From NCBI GenBank assembly GCA_028288025.1, contig JAQBOM010000008.1, positions 186,001 to 250,000 on the forward strand: a stretch of DNA of 64,000 nt, written 5' to 3'. This stretch comes from Mucilaginibacter sp. Lineage in GTDB: Bacteria; Bacteroidota; Bacteroidia; Sphingobacteriales; Sphingobacteriaceae. Positions within the stretch are counted from its first letter, which is position 1. The number at the start of each line of letters is the position of its first letter. Positions 44,489-54,488 of the stretch are shown one piece after another. The position numbers and the translations under genes were made by a program. Below the pieces are notes generated by a model that searched no databases, had not been told where the DNA came from, and saw nothing but the letters and a program-made list of their open reading frames with translations.

Positions 44489-45367
44489 TTAACCTAATTT
44501 TTTCAATTCCTCAGCCATAGCTGCACCAATTTCCGCCGGTGATTCCACCACCCGGATACCGCATTCGCGCATGATTTTCATTTTAGCAGCGGCTGTGTCA
44601 TCCGCGCCGCCAACTATTGCGCCGGCGTGGCCCATGCGGCGTCCCGGAGGAGCGGTTTGGCCGGCTATGAAACCAACAACGGGTTTTGTACCGTTTGCTT
44701 TTATCCACCTTGCGGCTTCAGCTTCCATGCCGCCGCCGATCTCGCCGATCATGATGATGCCGTGGGTTTCAGGGTCGTTCATTAATAATTCAACCGCTTC
44801 TTTGGTAGGCGTGCCGATGATCGGGTCGCCGCCGATACCGATTGCGGTGGTGATGCCTAAACCGGCTTTAACTACCTGGTCAACAGCTTCATAAGTTAAA
44901 GTTCCCGATTTGGAAACTACGCCGACGTTGCCTTTCTTAAAGATAAAGCCGGGCATGATGCCTATCTTGCTTTCATCAGCCGTGATAATACCGGGACAGT
45001 TGGGGCCTATCAGGCGGCTGTCTTTATCGGTTAAATATTCTTTCACCATGATCATATCCTTTGTAGGGATACCTTCGGTGATGCACACAATAACTTTTAT
45101 ACCTGCCTCGGCTGCTTCCATTATAGCGTCGGCTGCAAACGCCGGAGGTACAAATATGATAGACACATCGGCGCCTGTTTTTTGAACGGCTTCTTCTACT
45201 GTATTAAAAACCGGCCTGTCCAGGTGCGTTTGGCCGCCTTTGCCTGGCGTGACACCGCCCACCAGCTGCGTGCCGTATTCGATCATTTGCAAAGCATGAT
45301 AACTGCCTTCATTACCTGTAAAACCCTGGACAATAACCTTAGAATCTTTATTTACGAGAACGCTCAT
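44489..45367 (-). CDS. sucD: Succinate-CoA ligase (ADP-forming), alpha subunit
   Basis: A 292-residue TCA-cycle enzyme subunit that binds CoA and carries the phosphohistidine. CoA-site '[20 protein letters not shown]' and '[12 protein letters not shown]' lie at the N-terminus. The active-site His is in '[10 protein letters not shown]', and '[11 protein letters not shown]' and '[11 protein letters not shown]' are further family blocks. The ATG at 45367 gives the standard '[15 protein letters not shown]' start. A good -7 box lies 22 bases upstream. No sucC beside it; in this phylum the two subunits are often separate. Confidence 0.96.
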   Translation of the reverse strand: MSVLVNKDSKVIVQGFTGNEGSYHALQMIEYGTQLVGGVTPGKGGQTHLDRPVFNTVEEAVQKTGADVSIIFVPPAFAADAIMEAAEAGIKVIVCITEGIPTKDMIMVKEYLTDKDSRLIGPNCPGIITADESKIGIMPGFIFKKGNVGVVSKSGTLTYEAVDQVVKAGLGITTAIGIGGDPIIGTPTKEAVELLMNDPETHGIIMIGEIGGGMEAEAARWIKANGTKPVVGFIAGQTAPPGRRMGHAGAIVGGADDTAAAKMKIMRECGIRVVESPAEIGAAMAEELKKLG

Positions 45368-45388
45368 TGATGTTTTATTTTTGTAGCG

Positions 45389-45396
45389 CAAAGCTA
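45389..45396 (-). promoter_or_regulatory. Promoter -7 box of sucD (TAGCTTTG)
   Basis: Exact TAnnTTTG on the minus strand, 22 bases before the ATG. Confidence 0.6.
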
Positions 45397-45398
45397 TA

Positions 45399-45437
45399 AA
45401 AAAAATGCCCCGTTATCCTTAACGGGGCATTTTTTTT
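45399..45437. terminator. Strong bidirectional terminator
   Basis: AAAAAATGCCCCGTTA pairs perfectly with TAACGGGGCATTTTTT over a 4-base loop. It ends the symporter transcript before the sucD promoter. Confidence 0.92.
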
Positions 45438-45444
45438 ATAGGAG

Positions 45445-45537
45445 AGGTTAGAGATAGGAGATTAGAGGTTAGTTGGATTTGATTGCGAATTCAAGGCCTA
45501 ATCTCCAGCCTCTAATCTCCAACCTCTAATCTCTTTT
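45445..45537. repeat. Fold-back word repeat (AGATTAGAGGTTGG family), partly coding
   Basis: GGTTAGAGATAGGAGATTAGAGG (45447 on) is answered by CCTCTAATCTCCAACC (45520 region). The right arm contains the symporter's last six codons and its stop: on the minus strand it reads RLEVGD-stop. Confidence 0.8.
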
Positions 45538-46750
45538 CAATAAACTCCCCCTCACTTTTCGCAATCACAATTGTAGCAATTCCATTTCCGATCATATTGG
45601 TGATGGCCCTAGCTTCCGACATAAACCTGTCGACACCTAATAATATCGCGATGCCCTCCACCGGGATGATCTTTAATGCGGCCAGGGTGGATGTTAATAC
45701 GATAAAGCCGCCGCCGGTTACCGCCGCTGCGCCTTTGGATGTGATCATCAATATCCCGATAAGGGCAACCTGCTGCTCCCAGCTTAAAGGGATGTGGTAC
45801 ACCTGGGCGAGAAATATTACCGCCATTGACAGGTAGATGGTCGTCCCGTCTAAGTTAAATGAATAACCGGTAGGTATTACCAGGCCGACCACAGATCGGG
45901 AGCAGCCAAATTTTTCCATTTTTTCCATCATGGCAGGCAGCACCGATTCCGAGGATGAGGTACCCAGCACGATGAGTATTTCTTCCCGGATGAATTTCAG
46001 ATACCTCCACAAGCTGAATTTAAATATCCGGCAAATGATGTTAAGGACTATAAAAATAAACAGGAACATGGTTAAGTAAACCGACCCCATCAGCTTTGCC
46101 AGTGGCTCCAGGGTTTTGATGCCGTATGTACTAATGGTATATGCCATCCCGCCAAAAGCGCCTATAGGGGCAACCCGCATAACCATGTGCATGATATTGA
46201 AAAGCACTTTCGACAGCTTGTCAAATAGACCGATTACTGATTGACCTGCTTCGCCCATCCGGCTTAAGCCGAATCCAAACAATATCGCAAAAAACAGGAT
46301 CTGTAAAATATCGCCTTTGGCAAAGGCCTCGAATATATTGGGTGGAACGATATGCGCTATGAAATCGCTCCAGTGCATATCCGCCGCGGCTTTTTGATAC
46401 ACGGCCAATTTTGAGGCGTCGGTTGCGATATGGCTTACAAAGCCCTCGCCAGGCTTTATTAAATTGGCTATTATAATACCGATGATCAGTGCGCAGGTGC
46501 TTACGATCTCGAAATAAAGAAGGGCCTTCCCGCCAACCCTGCCCACCTTTTTCATATCGCTCATACCGGCAATCCCCAAAACGATGGTGAAAAATATGAT
46601 CGGCGCTATCAGCATAGTAATCAGGTTAATAAAAGTTTGACTGATCAATTTTGCCGTTGGCCCGAATGATTTAAAGTAAAGGCCGACAATAACACCTAAT
46701 AATATGCCGGCGATAACTTGGAAATTTAGATTGAAAAAGAGTTTCTTCAT
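45512..46750 (-). CDS. Dicarboxylate/amino acid:cation symporter (DAACS family)
   Basis: A 412-residue inner-membrane transporter of the GltP/DctA fold, taking up glutamate, aspartate or C4-dicarboxylates with H+ or Na+. It has eight membrane helices plus re-entrant loops. Key motifs are the Ser-rich 'LGTSSSESVLPAMMEKME' (hairpin 1), 'VVGLVIPTGYSFNLDGTTIY' (helix 7) and 'DRFMSEARAITNMIGNGIA' (helix 8, with substrate D/R). The ATG at 46750 is chosen because 53 upstream in-frame codons overlap the divergent gene and have no helix. The last residues RLEVGD come from an intergenic repeat. Confidence 0.93.
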   Translation of the reverse strand: MKKLFFNLNFQVIAGILLGVIVGLYFKSFGPTAKLISQTFINLITMLIAPIIFFTIVLGIAGMSDMKKVGRVGGKALLYFEIVSTCALIIGIIIANLIKPGEGFVSHIATDASKLAVYQKAAADMHWSDFIAHIVPPNIFEAFAKGDILQILFFAILFGFGLSRMGEAGQSVIGLFDKLSKVLFNIMHMVMRVAPIGAFGGMAYTISTYGIKTLEPLAKLMGSVYLTMFLFIFIVLNIICRIFKFSLWRYLKFIREEILIVLGTSSSESVLPAMMEKMEKFGCSRSVVGLVIPTGYSFNLDGTTIYLSMAVIFLAQVYHIPLSWEQQVALIGILMITSKGAAAVTGGGFIVLTSTLAALKIIPVEGIAILLGVDRFMSEARAITNMIGNGIATIVIAKSEGEFIEKRLEVGD

Positions 46751-46837
46751 GCTAAACAAGTATACAACTAACTTGCAATATTTTGTCAATAGCGGATAAT
46801 TTAACAAGTTTAACCGATCTATTAGTAAGTTTACCGG

Positions 46838-47290
46838 ATGAGTGCCATTTACAATTTTCATAAGGTATCCCACCTGCTGGCTTGCGCCGGGCAGCCGCAG
46901 GAAGAGCAATTGCAGGATATAGCAAACGATGGTTATAAAGTAGTCATCAACCTTGGCCTGTCGGATGGTAAATATGCTTTAAGAGACGAGGCGGCCACGG
47001 TAAAAGGCCTGGGAATGCAGTACCATCATATCCCGGTGAATTTTGAAGATCCGCAAACAGGCGACCTGGTATCATTTATCAGCCTGATGAATGCGTATGC
47101 AGGTGAGAAAATATTTGTTCATTGTGCGGCTAACTACCGGGCGTCGGTTTTTACAGGGCTTTACCTGTTAAATGCAACCAAATTTACTGAAGAAGAAATG
47201 AAGGACTTTATTGAAGAGGTATGGCAGCCAGATCCGGTTTGGGAGCAATTTTTAGAGGAGGGTGTGGCATATTTAAAAAAGGAACACTAG
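46838..47290 (+). CDS. Dual-specificity-phosphatase-like protein
   Basis: 150 residues with the tyrosine/dual-specificity phosphatase layout. 'YNFHKVSHLLACAGQPQEEQ' opens as in the family that includes beta-lactamase-hydrolase-like phosphatases. The P-loop is 'IFVHCAANYRASVF': Cys and Arg are both present as C-x5-R, and the Asp of 'FEDPQTGD' may be the general acid. Cytoplasmic. It is divergent from the symporter (87 bases). The substrate is unknown. Confidence 0.8.
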   Translation: MSAIYNFHKVSHLLACAGQPQEEQLQDIANDGYKVVINLGLSDGKYALRDEAATVKGLGMQYHHIPVNFEDPQTGDLVSFISLMNAYAGEKIFVHCAANYRASVFTGLYLLNATKFTEEEMKDFIEEVWQPDPVWEQFLEEGVAYLKKEH

Positions 47291-47337
47291 CCGAAACCAA
47301 AATACTAGTCATTGCGTAAAAATAGTCGTTATCCAAA

Positions 47338-47580
47338 ATGGAAGAAAACGACAAACATACACGGGCCAAATCGTCATTAAAAAAGAAGTATACTGCTTAC
47401 TTTTGCCCGGTTTGCTGCGAACCCAGTCATTTAAAAGTACACCGCAGCTGGGTTTTAAAAAGGGTGCTATTCTTTTTACCGGTTAGAAAATATTTTTGTT
47501 CCGGGTGTAAAAAACCATACTACGTCAACATTAAAACCGCGAAAAGAATCAGGATCGACGAAACCGCCATTGCAGCCTGA
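47338..47580 (+). CDS. Small zinc-ribbon-like protein
   Basis: 80 residues with two C-x2-C pairs ('CPVCC' and 'CSGCKKPYYV') spaced by ~35 residues that include a basic, hydrophobic stretch ('WVLKRVLFFLPVRKYF'). The arrangement suggests a zinc ribbon, possibly membrane-associated. No family assignment. It follows the phosphatase-like gene by 47 bases and may be co-transcribed. Confidence 0.6.
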   Translation: MEENDKHTRAKSSLKKKYTAYFCPVCCEPSHLKVHRSWVLKRVLFFLPVRKYFCSGCKKPYYVNIKTAKRIRIDETAIAA

Positions 47581-47639
47581 ACTGCGGAAAATGATTTGAC
47601 TTACGACAAGTGGTTATTCCCACTGATTTGGCAGCCGGG

Positions 47640-47945
47640 TTATTTGTCGCCTTCCTTCTTCGGCTGCACGATCACAAAAACATCCTCATTCGATTTCTTC
47701 ATCAAATATTTTTCGCGGGCGAATTTTTCGAGCTTTTGGGGGTTTGAGGTGAGCTCATCAAGGTCCCTGGCAACTTTGGCGGTTTCTTTCTGGTAGAAAT
47801 CGCGTTCCTGCTTTAATTTGTTTACCTGCTGGTGGTACTGGTATTGCGAGAAAAGATCATTCTTGTCAAAAAATATCATCCACACCAAAAAGGCAAGCGA
47901 GACTAAAAAAAACTTGTTTTTAACGAGATTAACCAGGCGTTTCAT
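47640..47945 (-). CDS. FtsB/DivIC-type septum formation initiator
   Basis: 101 residues: a short basic N-terminus, one membrane helix (about 12-25, 'FFLVSLAFLVWMIFF'), then a coiled coil (about 35-75, 'YHQQVNKLKQERDFYQKE'). The 'NPQKLEKFAREKYLMKKSNE' block closes it, as typical of FtsB/DivIC. It should sit in the divisome with FtsL and FtsQ. In many Bacteroidetes it lies next to eno; here lspA and rhlE come between them. Confidence 0.88.
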   Translation of the reverse strand: MKRLVNLVKNKFFLVSLAFLVWMIFFDKNDLFSQYQYHQQVNKLKQERDFYQKETAKVARDLDELTSNPQKLEKFAREKYLMKKSNEDVFVIVQPKKEGDK

Positions 47946-48050
47946 AGTAGTGAATTTATTTTCAGTATAAAATTATTCAAATTGAACTGCCGAAGCAAAT
48001 AAGTTTATGAACTTTTCCACAATTGGTGGAGTAAGTTAATTTAGTGAGTG

Positions 48051-48084
48051 GTTGATTAGGTTTGAAAAATTCAACCTAATCAAC
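48051..48084. repeat. Hairpin GTTGATTAGGTT / AACCTAATCAAC
   Basis: GTTGATTAGGTTTGAA (48051-48066) pairs with TTCAACCTAATCAAC (48070-48084), one bulge. A further direct copy, CCCAATCAACTTC, follows. It is between the helicase stop and the FtsB-type gene, both leftward. Confidence 0.75.
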
Positions 48085-48109
48085 TTATTCCAACCCAATC
48101 AACTTCAAA

Positions 48110-49411
48110 CTAATTCCTTCTTCTATCCCCGCTTCTGCCGCTCATACCGCTGCCGCCGCTATTTCCGCCTCTGTCGTGCCTGCCATAACCGCGACCGCGG
48201 CTATTGCCTGAACCATTGCGGTTGCCGGAGCCATTTTTTGAGCCTTCCTGGTGTTTTGCAGCAATGCTTTGCGGGCTCATCGGGTAGGGGTGAGCCTCTT
48301 CAACAGGTATCTGTTTGGAGATCAGTTTATGAATATCCTTTAAAAATTCTATTTCTTCCTGGTCGCAGAACGAAAGGGCAATGCCGTTTAACCCTGCGCG
48401 GCCAGTACGGCCGATACGGTGCACGTATGTTTCGGGTATATTGGGCAGCTCGTAATTGATCACGTGGGTCAATTCATCAATATCAATACCACGGGCAGCA
48501 ATATCTGTAGCGATCAATACCCGTGTAGTCCGATTTTTGAAATTGGTTAACGCCCGCTGACGTGCATTTTGTGACTTATTGCCGTGAATTGCCTCGGCGG
48601 TGATGCCAATGCGTACAAGGTCCTTCACCACTTTATCCGCGCCGTGTTTGGTGCGCGTAAATACCAGTGCTGTTTTAATTTCTTTATCCTTTAACAGGTG
48701 TGCCAGCAAAGCCCGCTTATCCGATTTGTCGACATAATACAACGCTTGCTGTATGGTATCGGCAGTGGAAGATACCGGGGTAACCTCAACCATCTCGGGT
48801 TTGGTTAATATGGTATTAGCCAGTTGCTGGATTTCATTGGGCATAGTCGCCGAGAAAAACAAGGTTTGTCGTTTAGCCGGAACCTTAGCGATGACCTTTT
48901 TAACATCATGCACAAAACCCATATCCAGCATGCGGTCGGCCTCGTCGAGCACCAGCATACGGATGTGGTCCAAATGGACAAAACGCTGGTTCATCAGGTC
49001 GAGCAGGCGGCCGGGTGTGGCTACCAGGATATCAACGCCGCGTCTCAGCGCATCAGTTTGCGGGTTTTGTGAAACGCCGCCGTAAATAACCAAATGTTTT
49101 AAGCCGGTATGTTTTCCATAAGCCGCGAAACTTTCACCAATCTGTATCGCTAATTCGCGGGTAGGTGTTAATATAAGCGCCTTTATTGTTTTTTGCTCTT
49201 TATGCTGCAGCCTGTCCTGGTACAATAACTGTATGATCGGGATGGCAAAAGCCGCGGTTTTACCGGTGCCGGTTTGGGCACAGCCTAGCAGGTCTTTGTT
49301 TTGTAATATAATAGGTATGGCTTGTTCCTGTATAGGGGTGGGCGTAGTATATCCCTCAGTTTTTAAAGCCCTGAGTATAGGCTCAATTAAATTTAAATTT
49401 TCGAATGACAT
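48110..49411 (-). CDS. DEAD-box RNA helicase, RhlE type
   Basis: A 433-residue ATP-dependent RNA helicase, probably acting in ribosome assembly or RNA turnover. All motifs are present: Q-motif '[15 protein letters not shown]', motif I '[12 protein letters not shown]', DEAD in '[13 protein letters not shown]', SAT in 'FFSATMP', and motifs V-VI '[11 protein letters not shown]' and '[10 protein letters not shown]'. The C-terminus is a Gly/Asn/Arg-rich tail ('[18 protein letters not shown]') for RNA contact. The -7 box lies 93 bases upstream. Confidence 0.95.
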   Translation of the reverse strand: MSFENLNLIEPILRALKTEGYTTPTPIQEQAIPIILQNKDLLGCAQTGTGKTAAFAIPIIQLLYQDRLQHKEQKTIKALILTPTRELAIQIGESFAAYGKHTGLKHLVIYGGVSQNPQTDALRRGVDILVATPGRLLDLMNQRFVHLDHIRMLVLDEADRMLDMGFVHDVKKVIAKVPAKRQTLFFSATMPNEIQQLANTILTKPEMVEVTPVSSTADTIQQALYYVDKSDKRALLAHLLKDKEIKTALVFTRTKHGADKVVKDLVRIGITAEAIHGNKSQNARQRALTNFKNRTTRVLIATDIAARGIDIDELTHVINYELPNIPETYVHRIGRTGRAGLNGIALSFCDQEEIEFLKDIHKLISKQIPVEEAHPYPMSPQSIAAKHQEGSKNGSGNRNGSGNSRGRGYGRHDRGGNSGGSGMSGRSGDRRRN

Positions 49412-49503
49412 GTAATGTGTGTAATGTATGTGCTAACGCGAAGCATAGCGGATCTGAAGAGTTGTCGGTGATCAAAGCCGTAACGAACGGGTAATTATTT
49501 TTG

Positions 49504-49511
49504 CAAAGATA
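49504..49511 (-). promoter_or_regulatory. Promoter -7 box of the helicase gene (TATCTTTG)
   Basis: Exact TAnnTTTG on the minus strand, about 93 bases before the ATG, leaving a 5' leader of moderate length, as is common for cold-inducible helicases. Confidence 0.55.
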
Positions 49512-49621
49512 CGCTTTTAATTGGGAAGTAGTGTTTATTAGCTGAAAGCTAAAAGAAGAAAGCTGAAAGCTGTGTGGTTATAAGGGATTTGACAACTTTT
49601 TAAAAGTTCTCAATTTGGTTT

Positions 49622-50035
49622 TCAACTGTTATTTAATTTCTCTTCTAAAATTTCCACAACAACAATTTTCCATTCATTATTGATATTTTTCCATTGGTAA
49701 ATTCCTTTTCTCTGGACTTTCCAATTTTTTGAAAAAAAGACAAAAACTTTCAATGAAATATTCAGGTGCTGGATTAATTCTTCAATCAATGTGTCTTTCT
49801 CAAGAGTAAAAGATAGCCTGTCATAGCTACTAGTATAATTAAGAATCCTATTAAAATACAATTTAATATCGTTAGCTAACGATGCCTTACCAATTGTTTT
49901 GCCATTAAGTTGTTTATATTTTAATTCGTCTCCGAAGAAATTAATGTATTCCTCAAACATTCTATTTTTCAATGCATTATTGGCCAACTGATGAGCCTTG
50001 TCGATTTCTTCTAACAGTAATTCGATATTATTCAT
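49622..50035 (-). CDS. NTF2-like small protein, A+T-rich
   Basis: 137 residues, cytoplasmic. N-terminal helices ('ELLLEEIDKAHQLANNALKN') then strands ending 'KGIYQWKNINNEWKIVVVEIL' suggest a DUF4440/SnoaL-like cone fold. It starts on an ATGA overlap with the end of lspA, so it is translated from the same mRNA. Its composition is markedly more A+T-rich (many Asn, Lys, Ile) than lspA, which points to recent acquisition. Function unknown. Confidence 0.6.
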   Translation of the reverse strand: MNNIELLLEEIDKAHQLANNALKNRMFEEYINFFGDELKYKQLNGKTIGKASLANDIKLYFNRILNYTSSYDRLSFTLEKDTLIEELIQHLNISLKVFVFFSKNWKVQRKGIYQWKNINNEWKIVVVEILEEKLNNS

Positions 50036-50562
50036 TTGATGGGATTTTCATCTAATTTATTTACATCAGCTTCTGCTTTTCGATTCAAAAAGGAATGTAT
50101 CAAAACAATAAACATCCCCGCCATGATCGACATATCGGCCACATTAAACACGCCGGTTTGAAAAATAACGAAGTTGATATGCATAAAATCGGTCACAGAG
50201 CCGCGCACGATCCGATCGTAAATATTCCCGAAGCCGCCGCCGATTATGAGTATTATACCCAATAGTTTGACACGATTGATATTGGGCTTTGCCAGGATGT
50301 ACCCGAGTCCGAACAGGACAGCCAGCAGGGGAAGTATATTCAGCAGGATCATTCTCAGCGGACCCGAAAGCGAATCGCCAAAGCTTAAAAATGCGCCGGT
50401 GTTTTCAACGCGCTGGAAAGTAATATGGCGATGAAGATAGGTGATACGATCATATATCTCCATTTTATCTCTTACGATGGTTTTTGAAAGCTGGTCACAG
50501 CCGATGTTTAAACCAAGGACCAGTAAAATAACCAGCGTTCGTACCAACCTTTTTGAATTCAT
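50032..50562 (-). CDS. lspA: Lipoprotein signal peptidase
   Basis: A 176-residue inner-membrane aspartic protease that removes lipoprotein signal peptides. Four membrane helices. The conserved boxes are 'IGCDQLSKTIV', 'RVENTGAFLS', 'GGGFGNIYDRIVRGSVTDF' and 'FNVADMSI'; the two catalytic Asp are in TDF and NVAD. The C-terminal ~20 residues are charged. This serves the many lipoproteins in the window. Its -7 box abuts the start codon. Confidence 0.95.
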   Translation of the reverse strand: MNSKRLVRTLVILLVLGLNIGCDQLSKTIVRDKMEIYDRITYLHRHITFQRVENTGAFLSFGDSLSGPLRMILLNILPLLAVLFGLGYILAKPNINRVKLLGIILIIGGGFGNIYDRIVRGSVTDFMHINFVIFQTGVFNVADMSIMAGMFIVLIHSFLNRKAEADVNKLDENPIK

Positions 50563-50566
50563 GGTT

Positions 50567-50574
50567 CAAATATA
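50567..50574 (-). promoter_or_regulatory. Promoter -7 box of lspA (TATATTTG)
   Basis: TAnnTTTG on the minus strand, ending four bases before the ATG at 50562; suggests a leaderless mRNA. Confidence 0.5.
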
Positions 50575-50618
50575 GACTGCTGATGATAATGATTTAAGGA
50601 TTTCGTTAATTTTAAATT

Positions 50619-50649
50619 AAAAAAGCCCTGATACGTCAGAGCTTTTTAT
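50619..50649 (-). terminator. Terminator of eno
   Basis: AAAAAGC(C)CTGA pairs with TCAG-AGCTTTTT over a TACG loop. It is 39 bases past the eno stop, with a T-run on the minus strand. Confidence 0.75.
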
Positions 50650-50687
50650 TTTGCTTGTTTTAGCTTTTCGCTTTCGCCTTTCAGCTT

Positions 50688-52031
<1,344 letters not shown>

Positions 52032-52048
52032 CTACACAATATCGTTTT

Positions 52049-52056
52049 CAAATATA
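52049..52056 (-). promoter_or_regulatory. Promoter -7 box of eno (TATATTTG)
   Basis: Exact consensus on the minus strand, about 62 bases before the ATG. Confidence 0.6.
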
Positions 52057-52087
52057 CAACTTCCGGTAAATTATGGGAGAATTAATT

Positions 52088-52219
52088 ATGATTTCGCCGA
52101 TTTCGGGGAGATTTCACCGATTATTGTCGGAACCATGATTCTTAGGATTTAAGGGTTACCATGATTAGGTACACTAGTTCAAATCCGAAATCCGAAATCG
52201 TAATTCTGAAATCAAAAAT
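52088..52219. repeat. Word repeats GATTTCACCGATT and AATCCGAAATCC
   Basis: GATTTCGCCGATTTCGGGGAG and GATTTCACCGATTATTG, then ACCATGATT twice (52131 and 52159), then AAATCCGAAATCCGAAATCG (52181-52200), which is the same word as in leuS. They fill the space between eno and the ABC permease and run up to the permease stop codon. Confidence 0.7.
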
Positions 52220-53310
52220 CACTCCCATTTAAAGGTTTTAACGGCTACTGCGTAAATAATGATAAACCAGATACCTAATATGAGCAACTCGTGAGTTACA
52301 TCGCCCAGGCCGGCGCCTTCAAAGGCTACCTCGCGCATGGCTTTATTCAGATAGGTTAGCGGGAGTATATTACTGAGTGATTGCAGCCATTGCGGGAATG
52401 CCGTGGTGGCAAAGAAGGTGCCTGATAGTAAGAACTGCGGCATGGTGATGATGTTCGATAGCGGCGGCACGGTACTTTCGTTTTTAGCGACACCGGATAT
52501 GATAAAGCCGAAACCCATAAAAATGATCAGCCCGATTGCCGACAGCACCAGCATATTGGCCACGGTTGTAATGCCATGCACCAGGGTGAAGCCGAAAAAA
52601 TAATGTCCTACCAAAATAATAAACAGGGCGCCGATCCACGAGAAAACCAGTCGCGCGATGGCTTCGCCCAGTACAATACTGTACCGCTTTACCGGGGTTG
52701 CGAAGAAACGTTTGATGACTAACGTTAAACGCAGGCTAAGGAAAACGAACGCAGTGCCAAAAACACCGCTGCTGAGCAGCGAGAAACCCAGCATGCCGGG
52801 TAAAATAAAGTCGATATACTTGTATTCGCGGCCCTTAACCGTGGTTTCCTGTATATTGGCTACCGGCTGGACTGTAGTATTGCCACGGCTGTTCAGCTGG
52901 TAAAAAACACTGTTCAGTACCGACTTAAGCACGCCGCCTTTTTGCTGCGAAGCATCGGTGTATTGCACGTTCAGTGTATATGGCGGCTGACCATTGTTTT
53001 TTTGTATATTAATAACGGCATCAATATTCCCTTTTGAAAGGTTTGATGCCATTTCTTTTGATGACTCTTTTGTGATCAGGTGTATTACTTTAATATTTTT
53101 CAATACCTGGTAAACCGGGCCAACCGTATCGCAGGTTTTTGCCACGCCTACGTCAACGGTTACGCCGCTACCGCCGATGTTGGCGAAAACTACAATAAAT
53201 ATCAGCGGGAAGGCTAAACTAAACACCACCGCCGATGGGCTGCGTATAATGGAACGGAAACTGGCTACCGCGATGGCCAGGGTTGCGCGGGTATTGCTGT
53301 ATTTAGTCAT
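52219..53310 (-). CDS. ABC-2 type exporter permease
   Basis: 363 residues. One N-terminal membrane helix ('AVVFSLAFPLIFIVVFANIG') is followed by a ~130-residue extracytoplasmic domain, then five C-terminal helices with the ABC-2 signature region ('GEAIARLVFSWIGALFIILV', 'FLLSGTFFATTAFPQWLQSL'). It partners the ATPase encoded just upstream, forming an exporter for a lipid, drug or polysaccharide; the substrate is unknown. Its start codon lies in a CATTAGTCATTGG word repeat. Confidence 0.9.
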   Translation of the reverse strand: MTKYSNTRATLAIAVASFRSIIRSPSAVVFSLAFPLIFIVVFANIGGSGVTVDVGVAKTCDTVGPVYQVLKNIKVIHLITKESSKEMASNLSKGNIDAVINIQKNNGQPPYTLNVQYTDASQQKGGVLKSVLNSVFYQLNSRGNTTVQPVANIQETTVKGREYKYIDFILPGMLGFSLLSSGVFGTAFVFLSLRLTLVIKRFFATPVKRYSIVLGEAIARLVFSWIGALFIILVGHYFFGFTLVHGITTVANMLVLSAIGLIIFMGFGFIISGVAKNESTVPPLSNIITMPQFLLSGTFFATTAFPQWLQSLSNILPLTYLNKAMREVAFEGAGLGDVTHELLILGIWFIIIYAVAVKTFKWE

Positions 53311-53382
53311 TGGTCATTGTGTCATTAGTCATTGGTCATTTGGACGATCTGGCAAACTGCCTGCCGCCTACTGCAAACTATT
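53308..53382. repeat. Word repeats TCATTAGTCATTGG and CAAACTGC
   Basis: CATTGGTCATTGTGTCATTAG TCATTGGTCATT in direct order (53308-53340), then CAAACTGCCTGCCGCC TACTGCAAAC (53353-53378). It contains the first codons of the permease. The TCATTAG words recur as a true fold-back at 60920-61028. Confidence 0.7.
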
Positions 53383-53384
53383 TC

Positions 53385-54149
53385 TCAGCCCTCGCGCCAT
53401 TCTTTCCCGGTAAGGTTAATAAAAACATCTTCGAGGTTGGCCAGCTTTACTTCCTTTTTGCGTTCAAAACCGCTGGCTACCAGCTCATCAATAAAATGGT
53501 TTGGCGTATCGATGCCCACGATGTGGCCGCCATCAACAAAGGCCACACGGTCGCATAGCTCTTCGGCTTCGTCCATGTAGTGAGTGGTGATGACCACTGT
53601 GGTGCCGCTGTCGCGTATTTCACGGATAAGGTCCCATAGGTTACGGCGTGCCTGAGGGTCGAGGCCGGTTGTTGGCTCGTCCAGGAAAATGATCTTTGGA
53701 TTATTGATAAGCGTTGTCGCGATAGAAAACCGCTGCTTTTGGCCGCCGGAAAGGTCTTTATATTTTGCTTTCGCCTTATCAGTTAACGCCACTTTCTCCA
53801 GCATTTCGGTTGGCGTTTTATCTATGCCGTATAACCCGCAGAATAGTTTGATCAGTTCTGAAAGGTTTAGATTTGGGTAATATCCCGCCGCTTGTAATTG
53901 CACACCGATGCGTTGTTTTATTTTATCGGCGTCCTTGTCGATAGAAAGGCCGTCAACAGTCACCTCACCGGACGTTTTATCGCGGAGTGTTTCTATCACT
54001 TCGAGCGTGGTGGTTTTCCCGGCGCCGTTAGGGCCGAGCAGGCCGAATATCTCGCCCTCGTAAACTTCAAAGCTGATGCCCTTTACAGCGGCAAAATCGC
54101 CATAGTTTTTTACCAGGTTCTTTACGGTAATAATAGGTTGTTTTACCAT
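53385..54149 (-). CDS. ABC exporter ATP-binding protein
   Basis: A 254-residue nucleotide-binding subunit. Walker A 'GLLGPNGAGKTTTLEVIE', Q-loop 'GVQLQAAGYYPNL', signature 'LSGGQKQRFSIATTL', Walker B 'KIIFLDEPTTGLDPQARR' and H-loop 'VVITTHYMDEAEEL' are all intact. DrrA/CcmA-like, typical of ABC-2 exporters. It is first of the two-gene operon; the permease follows after 74 bases of repeat. Confidence 0.94.
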   Translation of the reverse strand: MVKQPIITVKNLVKNYGDFAAVKGISFEVYEGEIFGLLGPNGAGKTTTLEVIETLRDKTSGEVTVDGLSIDKDADKIKQRIGVQLQAAGYYPNLNLSELIKLFCGLYGIDKTPTEMLEKVALTDKAKAKYKDLSGGQKQRFSIATTLINNPKIIFLDEPTTGLDPQARRNLWDLIREIRDSGTTVVITTHYMDEAEELCDRVAFVDGGHIVGIDTPNHFIDELVASGFERKKEVKLANLEDVFINLTGKEWREG

Positions 54150-54488
54150 GCTGTAAAAGTCGTTTACAAAATTGATATTTCCGTCATTTTTTTGTGAGAA
54201 GAGAGTTCTCTCTAAAGAGTTATTTTACTAAATGCCCCAATGAGTGCATTATTGTATGTAAATGCATTGCAATGTGCATAGCTGCGTGTATAATGTGTAT
54301 GGCGAGTAAGGTTTTCATAACATAACATTTGATTTATGGTTCAAATGTGCTGATGGAAACTTTTTTTACATAGGGATTTTAGGTGAAGACGGCAGGATTT
54401 TCGGTGAAATGCGGAAAAATGCCGACGAATGAGGCGTGGTTCGAAAAAACTTACGAAGTTTCGAAAACTTCGTAAGTTTAATGGATTA
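54150..54488. other. 339-bp intergenic region
   Basis: Holds the palindrome at 54447-54479 next to the carA stop. The A+T-rich left part includes TGAGAAGAGAGTTCTCTCTAAAG (a short GAGAGTTCTCTC palindrome at 54203-54215) and repeated TAAATGCATT-type words. No gene seen. Confidence 0.5.
54447..54479. terminator. Tight palindrome AAACTTACGAAGTTT / AAACTTCGTAAGTTT
   Basis: 15-base complementary arms around a 2-3 base centre, 10 bases from the carA stop. It probably acts as the carA terminator. The same word is in the repeat at 17041. Confidence 0.75.

Noticed and set aside
49622..50035. Antitoxin or phage gene beside lspA
   Set aside because: The fold looks NTF2-like and there is no toxin or phage neighbour.
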